Position numbers and translations under genes: made by a program. This document shows, in pieces, positions 7,270 through 13,882 of a stretch of DNA of 22,393 nt. Source of the DNA: Acidobacteriota bacterium (lineage in GTDB: Bacteria > Acidobacteriota > Polarisedimenticolia > QHYA01); assembly GCA_003223995.1 (NCBI GenBank), contig QHYA01000037.1, forward strand, positions 1-22,393, read 5' to 3'. Below the pieces are notes generated by a model. It saw nothing but the letters and a program-made list of their open reading frames with translations. It had not been told where the DNA came from and did no database searches. Each line of letters starts with the position of its first letter. The stretch's first letter is position 1.

Positions 7270-9423
7270 ATGCCGATCGACCGTGAAAAAATCCTTCGTG
7301 CCGCTGACAAGCTCGTGCGGCAGGACCGCCTTCTTCCGGCTGTCGCCCAGTACAGCCTCCTGATCAAGGACAACCCCCACGACCTGGTGACGATCAACAA
7401 GGTCGGCGACCTGCTGGCCCGCGCCGGGCGTCCCGCTGAAGCCATGCGCCATTTCCAGAAGATCGCGGAGGTCTACACCCAGGGAGGCTTCTTCCTCAAG
7501 GCAATCGCGATCTACAAGAAGATCCTCAAGCTCGACCCGAAGCTGGCGGACGCGAACCTGCGGCTTGCTGACCTCTATGCCCGTCAGGATCTGGTCAACG
7601 AGGCGCGCGAGATGTACCTCAAGGCTGCCCGACAGTTCCTCGAGCGCAACGACGTGACGCGTTCCCGCGAGACCTACGAGAAGCTACTGCGTCTGGAGCC
7701 CGACCGCGTCGAGACGCACGTGGCCTTCGGGGAGATGCTCGAGGGCGCAGGCGATCACGCGCGCGCGGCAGCCGAACTGGCAGCGGCTGCCGGGTTGCTC
7801 GCCTCCAGGGGGCGCTCGCAGGAGAGTATGTCTCTGTACAGGAGGGCCCTCGGTTCCGCGGCTGCGGACCAGGCGGCCGCTGCCGCGGTCTTCCGGCGCG
7901 TCCTGCAGGCATCCGGAGCCCGGGTCGCGATCTCCCTCGCCGAAGAGCTGCACCGGCAGCACCCGGATTGGTCCGAGATCCTCGATGTCCTCATCGAGGC
8001 GCACCTGGCGCTGGGCCAGCACTCGGAGGCCGAACGAGTGGCCAAGGAAGCTTACAGCGGTGTAGAGACGCCAGGGCCGATGACCCTCCTCGTTCTTGCG
8101 AGGCTCCACGCTCGGCAGGGACGGCCCGACGAAGCCGTGGAGGCTGCCTCCCAGGGGTCCGACGAGCTGGTGGCGCGGGAACGAGCAACAGAGGCGGCCG
8201 CCATGCTGGACGACATCCTCTCGATGTTGCCGGAGAACACGTCGTTGCTGGAGCGCCGGGTCGAAATCGGAAGGACCGCCGGAGAACGTGCCGGGACCAT
8301 CGGAGCGCTCCGGAAGCTCATCGAGACGTACTCGGCGGCGGGGATGCGGAAGGAGGCGGCGCGTGCCCTCGAACAGCTCGCGGTTTTTGCCCCCGAGAAG
8401 GCGCCGCCGAGGGTCGCCAGCACGGCGCCCGGACCGGGACCGTCGCCCGGTCCGGCGGCGCCTGCTCGCGCGAAAAAGACAGGGGCGCTGACTGCCGACG
8501 AGGAGTTCATCGCTGAGCATCTGGCAGAAGCGGATGTCTTCAGCCGGTACGGGATGCAAGAGCAGGCCATCGAGCAGCTACAGGCGATCCTGGAGAGGAG
8601 CCCGTCGAGCCTCGAGGCTCTTCGCCGGCTGAAGGTCCTTTACCTGGATTCCGACCGGCCCGCTCGGGCTGTCGAGCAGTGCCTGAAGATGGCCGAGACG
8701 CTCGCCGCCGGCGGGCGGGAGGAGCAAGCGAGCGCGGAGCTGCAGGAGGCCCTCCAAATCGATCCGGGCAACGCCCGGGCAACCTCGATGCTGTCAGCTC
8801 TCGAAGAGGCGAGCAGCGCCGGGCCGGAGCTCCTCCATGAGCAGGAGACGGGGGTCCCCTTCGACGAAGACCAGGCGAGGGTCCGCTCGGACGAGGAAGA
8901 CCTTCTCGATCTGTCTGGTGAGCTGGCCGAGAGCCTTGCCAGGGCTTTGGGCGAGACAGCTCCGGCGCAACCGGAGGAGCCGACGCAGTCTTTCGGAGAG
9001 GTGATCCAGGCCTTCCGGCAGAAGGTTGATGAAGAAGTGGGGGAGGAGGATTACGGGACCCACTATGAGCTGGGGATCGCTTTTAAGGAGATGGGGCTTC
9101 TCGACGAGGCGATCAGCGAGCTGGAGCGCGCCTCCCGCTCGGCCGAGCGCTTTCTCGACTGCTGCGGCATGATCGCCCTCTGCCAGCGGGACAAGGGGGA
9201 CAGCAAGAGTGCCGAGCACTGGTACCGGCGGGCGCTGAACGAGCCGGTCACTCCCCAGACCGCCGAACGGCGCATCGGGCTCATCTACGACCTGGGGGAG
9301 CTGCTGGCGGATCAGGGAGACTGGCTGTCGGCGAGGGAAGCCTTCGAGCAGGTCTTCAGAGGGAATCAGAACTACCGGGACGTGCGAGAAAGGCTTCGCG
9401 AAGCGCGCGAGCGGTCCGACTGA
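7270..9423 (+). CDS. Large tetratricopeptide-repeat protein
   Basis: A 717-residue protein without signal peptide or membrane segment, mostly helical TPR-like repeats. The N-terminal array covers roughly residues 1-195 (for example LADLYARQDLVNEAREMYLK and ETYEKLLRLEPD). More degenerate helices continue to about 375. A Pro/Ala linker follows (about 376-400), then a second TPR pair (408-500, including YGMQEQAIEQLQAILERSPS). An acidic stretch rich in Glu and Asp (about 515-595) leads to a final TPR block (596-700, with HYELGIAFKEMGLLDEAISE). TPR proteins are protein-interaction scaffolds; partner and function cannot be read from sequence. It sits 8 bases after rnhB and 10 before the NAPRTase-like gene. 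Proteins with a similar layout occur in Acidobacteriota and Myxococcota, from memory. Confidence 0.85.
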   Translation: MPIDREKILRAADKLVRQDRLLPAVAQYSLLIKDNPHDLVTINKVGDLLARAGRPAEAMRHFQKIAEVYTQGGFFLKAIAIYKKILKLDPKLADANLRLADLYARQDLVNEAREMYLKAARQFLERNDVTRSRETYEKLLRLEPDRVETHVAFGEMLEGAGDHARAAAELAAAAGLLASRGRSQESMSLYRRALGSAAADQAAAAAVFRRVLQASGARVAISLAEELHRQHPDWSEILDVLIEAHLALGQHSEAERVAKEAYSGVETPGPMTLLVLARLHARQGRPDEAVEAASQGSDELVARERATEAAAMLDDILSMLPENTSLLERRVEIGRTAGERAGTIGALRKLIETYSAAGMRKEAARALEQLAVFAPEKAPPRVASTAPGPGPSPGPAAPARAKKTGALTADEEFIAEHLAEADVFSRYGMQEQAIEQLQAILERSPSSLEALRRLKVLYLDSDRPARAVEQCLKMAETLAAGGREEQASAELQEALQIDPGNARATSMLSALEEASSAGPELLHEQETGVPFDEDQARVRSDEEDLLDLSGELAESLARALGETAPAQPEEPTQSFGEVIQAFRQKVDEEVGEEDYGTHYELGIAFKEMGLLDEAISELERASRSAERFLDCCGMIALCQRDKGDSKSAEHWYRRALNEPVTPQTAERRIGLIYDLGELLADQGDWLSAREAFEQVFRGNQNYRDVRERLREARERSD

Positions 9424-9433
9424 CACAACCCCG

Positions 9434-10750
9434 ATGCCGCGCAGACTCCCGGCGCGGGTTCCAACCGCCGCCTTCGGGCTGGACGCGGAGCGGCTCCGCA
9501 AGGGCGATTTTTCCGACCGCTACTTCCTGAACATCCAGCAGACTCTCACCAGCCTGGCGAGGAGCGGTTACCTTTTCCAGGGCCGTGTTCCTCCCCGCCG
9601 AGGACTGGAGGGGCGCGCCCGCTCCCTGCGAGTGGGGGAAGCACGCGTCGAGATGCAGTTCTTCACGCGCCGCCGCCCTCGCTCGCTGGCTTGCGGCATC
9701 GAACATGCGCGCGCGATTCTCGAGACAGCCGCTGGGGGCTACGACAGTCGCAACCGCTGGGTCCCCGCCGTACCGCAGGCCTGGGCGGTGCCGGAAGGGA
9801 CGTGGCTGCTGCCGCTGCGCCCCGCCCTGCGGCTGAGCGGACGCTATAGAGACTTCTGCATTCTCGAGACTCCGCTGCTGGGCGTGCTGGCCCGCGAGAC
9901 CAGGATAGCGACCAGCGTGATGGAAGCGCTCAGGGCGGCGCGCGGGAAGCCCGTGTTCTTCTTCCCCGCCCGGATGGACTTGCCGGCGACCCAGCCTTCC
10001 GACGGCTGGGCCTACCGGATCGCCGTGGAGAGCTACAACAGGCTGACCGGCAGGAGCCTGCCCCTTCTCATCTCCACCGAGGCCCAGGGAGAGCGCTGGG
10101 GCGGGCACGGCACGGGGACCGTGGCCCATGGATTTGTCCTCTGTTTCCTTGGGGACACCGCGGAGGCGATGCTGCACTACGCCGAGGCGCTGCCTCTTCA
10201 TGTCCGCAGAATCGCGCTCGTGGACACGACAGGCGACTGCGTCGGAGAAGCGCTGCGCACCGCTCGCGCGTTTTTCGAGAAGCATCTGGCGGCGCTGCGC
10301 TCTGGAAACAGGGAACAGGCTGAACGCTTCAGGCTGGAAGGGGTCCGTGCGGACACGGCGGCCGAAGTGCGCGACCGCTCGGTGAAGCCCACGGGCGACA
10401 TCGAGAGCGACAGAGGAGTCAACGAGCGTCTCGTTTCAGCCATCCGCCTCGCGCTCGACGGGGCGGCTGACCTGCTGCCTCTCCGAAGGGAGGAAGCGCG
10501 GCTCGCCAGGGCGTATTTCAGGAACATCCGGATCGTGGCCACCGGCGGCTTCGACCCCGAGAAGATCGCCCGGTTTGAGCGGGCCCGGGCACCGGTGGAT
10601 ATCTATGGGATCGGATCATGGTTCCTGCGCAGCGCGCCGAACGACTTCACGGCCGACGTCGTCCGGGTGGAACTGGCCGGACAATGGGTCGAGATGGCGA
10701 AGAAGGGAAGGAAACGGATCCCGAACCGGGATCTCAGAAGGCTGCTCTAG
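9434..10750 (+). CDS. Nicotinate phosphoribosyltransferase-like protein, divergent
   Basis: The 438-residue protein resembles the NAPRTase (PncB) family, which joins nicotinate to PRPP in NAD salvage. The order of family landmarks is preserved: DFSDRYFLNIQQTL near the N-terminus (25-38), a Gly/His segment GHGTGTVAHGFV (224-235) like the GTxAH motif, LVDTTGD (262-268) like the LVDTYD motif, then ATGGFDPEKIARFE (369-382) and PVDIYGIGSWFL (387-398), corresponding to the phosphate-binding end of the barrel. It differs from canonical enzymes: the usual FGxRR block appears replaced by FFPARMDLPATQPSDGWAY (176-194), and the RxDSGD motif by GVRADTAAEV. Substrate is therefore uncertain; it could use nicotinate or another base. 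No clear ribosome-binding site precedes the ATG, ten bases after the TPR gene, suggesting coupling. Confidence 0.75.
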   Translation: MPRRLPARVPTAAFGLDAERLRKGDFSDRYFLNIQQTLTSLARSGYLFQGRVPPRRGLEGRARSLRVGEARVEMQFFTRRRPRSLACGIEHARAILETAAGGYDSRNRWVPAVPQAWAVPEGTWLLPLRPALRLSGRYRDFCILETPLLGVLARETRIATSVMEALRAARGKPVFFFPARMDLPATQPSDGWAYRIAVESYNRLTGRSLPLLISTEAQGERWGGHGTGTVAHGFVLCFLGDTAEAMLHYAEALPLHVRRIALVDTTGDCVGEALRTARAFFEKHLAALRSGNREQAERFRLEGVRADTAAEVRDRSVKPTGDIESDRGVNERLVSAIRLALDGAADLLPLRREEARLARAYFRNIRIVATGGFDPEKIARFERARAPVDIYGIGSWFLRSAPNDFTADVVRVELAGQWVEMAKKGRKRIPNRDLRRLL

Positions 10751-10799
10751 ACGCCTGACGGGCGACGCCAACCGGCAGTCCACGACCACCCCGCCCGCG

Positions 10800-10828
10800 T
10801 TGACAGGGGAAATGGCCGCTGGTATCTT
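10800..10828 (+). promoter_or_regulatory. Probable promoter of the alanine dehydrogenase gene
   Basis: A perfect TTGACA at 10800-10805 is followed after 17 bases by TATCTT at 10823-10828, a four-of-six -10. The predicted transcript start is near 10835, about 44 bases before the ald ATG, and GGAG at 10870-10873 lies five bases before that start. The 128-base gap between the NAPRTase-like gene and ald otherwise shows no structure. Confidence 0.55.
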
Positions 10829-10878
10829 GACGGTGCTTCCGCGCCGCCGCATCTTCCCCCCCTGGCCTCGGAGACTCG

Positions 10879-11991
10879 ATGATCGTCGGCGTTCCTCGGG
10901 AAATCAAGGACAACGAGTTCCGTGTCAGCATGGTACCGGCGGGGGTCCGGAGCCTGGTCGAGGCCGGCCACCGGGTGATCGTGCAAGCAGGCGCGGGCGA
11001 GGGGAGCGGCATCGGCGATGACGAATACGGGCGCGCCGGTGCGGAGGTCGTCCGGACAGGCGAGGAGGTCTACCGGCGCGCCGAGCTTCTCGTGAAGGTG
11101 AAAGAACCTGGCCCCGAGGAGTGCGGGCGGCTTCGTGAAGGGCAGATTCTCTTCACCTTTCTCCACCTCGCTCCCGTCCCGGACCTGACGAAACGACTCC
11201 TCGGCAGCGGCGTCACGGGTATCGCCTATGAAACGATCGAAGCTCCCGACGGGTCGCTTCCGCTGCTGACGCCGATGAGCGAGATCGCGGGACGCATGGC
11301 GATCCAGATCGGCGCGAGCTATCTCGAGAAGACCCGAGGCGGGGCCGGAATCCTCCTGTCGGGGGTTCCGGGAGTCGCTCCCGCGAATGTCGTCATCATC
11401 GGAGGAGGCACGGTCGGCACCAACGCCGCGAAGATCGCCCTTGGCTTCGGCGCGCGTGTCACGATCCTCGAGAGGTCCGCCCCCAGGATGCGGTACCTCG
11501 ACGATGTCTTCGGCGGCAAGGTGACCACGGTCATGTCGAACCGCTACAACGTCGAGGAGCTGGCGCCGGGCGCCGACCTTCTGGTGGGGGCCGTCCTGAT
11601 CCACGGCGCGGCGGCTCCGAAGCTCGTCACGCGCGAGGCGGTCTCGAAGATGCGCCGGGGCTCGGTTATCGTTGATGTGTCGGTCGACCAGGGAGGCTGC
11701 GTCGAGACGATCCATCCGACGACGCACAGCGAGCCGACCTACCTTCTGGAAGGTGTGGTGCATTACGGTGTCGCGAACATGCCCGGCGCCGTGCCACGGA
11801 CTTCGACCTTCGCTCTGACGAACGTCACGCTCCCCTACGTGCTGAATCTCGCCCGCCTCGGCCTGCGGGAAGCGGTGCTGTCGGACCCGGGCCTGCGCTC
11901 GGGCGTGAACGTGCATCGCGGCCGGGTGACGCATCGGGCGGTGGCCGACTCCCAGGAGATGACGGCGGCGAGGATCGAGGAACTGCTCTGA
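10879..11991 (+). CDS. ald: Alanine dehydrogenase (NAD-dependent)
   Basis: This enzyme reversibly deaminates L-alanine to pyruvate and ammonia with NAD. The 370-residue length is standard. N-terminal features are GVPREIKDNEFRVSMVPAGV (4-23), with substrate-binding Arg15, and GAGEGSGIGDDEY. The catalytic set known from the family is present as Lys75 (VKVKEP), His96 (FLHLAP) and Asp270 (VDVSVDQGGC). The Rossmann fold shows VVIIGGGTVGTNAAKIALG (171-189). Other marks are HPTTHSEPTY and VANMPGAVPRTSTFALTN. The start is well supported by GGAG five bases upstream and the family N-terminus. The gene has its own promoter and directly precedes the lipoate-ligase-family gene; a functional link between them is not obvious beyond pyruvate metabolism, where lipoylated dehydrogenases act. 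Confidence 0.96.
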   Translation: MIVGVPREIKDNEFRVSMVPAGVRSLVEAGHRVIVQAGAGEGSGIGDDEYGRAGAEVVRTGEEVYRRAELLVKVKEPGPEECGRLREGQILFTFLHLAPVPDLTKRLLGSGVTGIAYETIEAPDGSLPLLTPMSEIAGRMAIQIGASYLEKTRGGAGILLSGVPGVAPANVVIIGGGTVGTNAAKIALGFGARVTILERSAPRMRYLDDVFGGKVTTVMSNRYNVEELAPGADLLVGAVLIHGAAAPKLVTREAVSKMRRGSVIVDVSVDQGGCVETIHPTTHSEPTYLLEGVVHYGVANMPGAVPRTSTFALTNVTLPYVLNLARLGLREAVLSDPGLRSGVNVHRGRVTHRAVADSQEMTAARIEELL

Positions 11992-12023
11992 CGGCTAGCC
12001 AGAGGCTGCCGCTGCGTCTGCTG

Positions 12024-12842
12024 GTGGATCCCGTTCACGACGGGGCCTGGAACATGGCGGCGGACGAGCTTCTGCTCGAACAGGTCTGGCGCAGGGAAGA
12101 GGCGGTGCTCCGCCTGTATCGCTGGATCCGCCCCGCCTGGTCGCTCGGCCGCACTCAGGCCTATGAGGGGTCGGTGGACGAGACGTTCTGCCGGTCGAAG
12201 GGGATCGACATCGTGCGTCGGCCGACGGGGGGGTGGGCCCTGCTGCACGACCGCGAGCTGACCTATGCCCTCGCGGCCCCTTCCACAGAGGGCGCGTTCG
12301 CGGGAAGCGTCCTGGAGACATACCGGAAGATCAGCGGGGTGCTCGCCGGCGGGCTCGAACGGCTTGGAGCCGCAGTGGCGGTGTCGTCCCGCGATTCACG
12401 CAGGCCCACCGGGCCTCTCTGCTTCTCCGCGACATCGGCGCACGAGATCGTCGTCTCGGGTGGGGGGAGCGCCGGCGCCAAGCTGGTCGGGTCGTCGCAG
12501 AGGCGAAGGCGTTCCGCTTTCCTGCAGCACGGGTCGATCCCGCTCGAGATCGATCCGGAATTGCAGGCGGGGGCGGCGGGACTGGCCGGCGCGCCTGAAG
12601 GTCTGCATCCCGCCGATCTGTCCGGAGCCTGCGGGCGCCGGATCGGTTTCGACGAGGCGGCGGCAGCCGTGGTGGATTCCTTCGCCTCGCACCCCGGCGT
12701 CTGGCTCTTCGAGGGGGGATGGACAGAGGCGGAGCGCGCGGAGATCGAAAGACTCCGGGCGGAAAGATACATGAGCGTTCCGTGGACCCGCGGGCGGAGG
12801 AGGGGGGGAGCGATCGACCCCGCATGGAGCACATGGACCTGA
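12024..12842 (+). CDS. Lipoate-protein ligase / octanoyltransferase family protein
   Basis: A biotin/lipoate protein ligase (LplA/LipM) fold enzyme that attaches lipoate or octanoate to lysines of dehydrogenase complexes or GcvH. From the GTG at 12024 it has 272 residues. Signatures are GAWNMAADELLLE (7-19), RRPTGGWALLHDRELTYAL (65-83), the lysine region GAKLVGSSQRRR (151-162, Lys153) and FLQHGSIPL (166-174). Cys133 in PLCFSATSAHEIV lies where, as I recall, LipM-type octanoyltransferases have their active cysteine, so octanoyl transfer is possible as well as ATP-dependent ligation. The start is doubtful: the family normally has a strand like LRLLVD just before this GTG, and the frame is open upstream to a CTG at 11988 with GAGGA six bases before it. 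The gene overlaps the next by 19 bases. Confidence 0.87.
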   Translation: MDPVHDGAWNMAADELLLEQVWRREEAVLRLYRWIRPAWSLGRTQAYEGSVDETFCRSKGIDIVRRPTGGWALLHDRELTYALAAPSTEGAFAGSVLETYRKISGVLAGGLERLGAAVAVSSRDSRRPTGPLCFSATSAHEIVVSGGGSAGAKLVGSSQRRRRSAFLQHGSIPLEIDPELQAGAAGLAGAPEGLHPADLSGACGRRIGFDEAAAAVVDSFASHPGVWLFEGGWTEAERAEIERLRAERYMSVPWTRGRRRGGAIDPAWSTWT

Positions 12843-13837
12843 TCGACCGAAGGCGCTTCCTGAGTCTGGGGCTGAAGGCCTCGTTGCTCGTGGGGTTTTT
12901 CGGACTGCCTCGGAGAAAGGCCGGGGCGCAGCTCCAGAGTTCGGCCCCGGTCGTCCTCGAGGCCATCCGGAGAAGCATTCCGGTCGCCTCGGGCTTGGAC
13001 CAGTCCGAGGCTTCGCTCTTGCTCGACGAGCTGCTGAGGCCGCTCACTAGCTCCCAGGACTACCCTCTCGATATCTGGTCCGCCCTCTTTCCGTCCGACA
13101 AGACGGCCGGCGTGAAGGTGGATGCAGGCTCTCCGGGCGCGATCTCCGTCACGCTCGCGCGGACCCTTGCGGGTCGTCTGATCGACGCCGATGTCCCTCC
13201 CGAGCGCGTGATCATCTGGGACCGTCGCTCCGACGCTCTCAGGCGGGCGGGACTGGCTCCCGAGGGGGGCCGGACTCCTCGCATCCGCTCCGTGATGGAG
13301 GAGCCAGGAGGGGGCAGGTGCATTCGCCCGATGGGGGAGGCTCCCCCCGCCACTCTTTCCGCGCTCGCAGAGCGGATCGAGAGGGACGCGACTGTGACAG
13401 CCCTTTCCGCACGCACGGACGGGGAAATGGCTCCCTTCGTCATCGAGAACCTCGCCCTGGGAGCCCTCGTCCAGCCGCCCGATGCTCGCGGGAAAGCCAA
13501 GGCGAAGGGTGCTGTTCAAACCGAAGGCCTTCTTGCGGCCCGATATGCAGCCGATCCTGCGCTGCTGCCGCGCGCCGTGCTGCACGTGGCCGATCTCTGG
13601 CGCGTGCCGCTCGGCGCCGCGGATGATGGAACGCCTCAACTCTGGGAAGCGGGAACGATCCTTCTCTCGCAGGACGCGGTCGCCTTGACGGCCGTCGCTC
13701 ACCGGATTCTCGCCAATACACGCCGCACCAGGAAGCTCGGCGAGACACCCGCGCCGGAGAGCCTCTTGGAAGCGGCGCGGCTGGGTCTGGGCCAGCAAGA
13801 CCTCTCGAAGATCCGCTGGGTCAAGCTCGTGTTCTGA
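12824..13837 (+). CDS. Tat-signal DUF362-like protein
   Basis: A predicted exported protein, 337 residues from the ATG at 12824. The N-terminus is a twin-arginine signal: DRRRFLSLG (8-16), a hydrophobic stretch LKASLLVGFFGLP (17-29) and a probable AGA cleavage site (33-35). The mature part resembles DUF362-type proteins of unknown function: TAGVKVDAGSPGAIS (95-109), and VPPERVIIWDRRSDALRRAG, like the common I(I/V)WDRxxxDLRRAG segment. No cysteine cluster for iron-sulfur binding is seen in the mature part. Tat export usually implies folding, often with a cofactor, before secretion, but none is evident. The start overlaps the end of the lipoate-ligase gene by 19 bases, with purine-rich sequence at 12796-12810 as likely ribosome-binding site. 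A second ATG at 12833 is equally possible. It converges on the PBP gene 45 bases away. Confidence 0.75.
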   Translation: MEHMDLIDRRRFLSLGLKASLLVGFFGLPRRKAGAQLQSSAPVVLEAIRRSIPVASGLDQSEASLLLDELLRPLTSSQDYPLDIWSALFPSDKTAGVKVDAGSPGAISVTLARTLAGRLIDADVPPERVIIWDRRSDALRRAGLAPEGGRTPRIRSVMEEPGGGRCIRPMGEAPPATLSALAERIERDATVTALSARTDGEMAPFVIENLALGALVQPPDARGKAKAKGAVQTEGLLAARYAADPALLPRAVLHVADLWRVPLGAADDGTPQLWEAGTILLSQDAVALTAVAHRILANTRRTRKLGETPAPESLLEAARLGLGQQDLSKIRWVKLVF

Positions 13838-13882
13838 CGTGTGAACCGACTGAACCGAGCCCTCCGAGCCGCGGTCCGGACA

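Noticed and set aside
12263..13798. Minus-strand open frame of 511 codons
   Set aside because: Antisense to the lipoate-ligase and DUF362-like genes, which have clear family motifs and a Tat signal.
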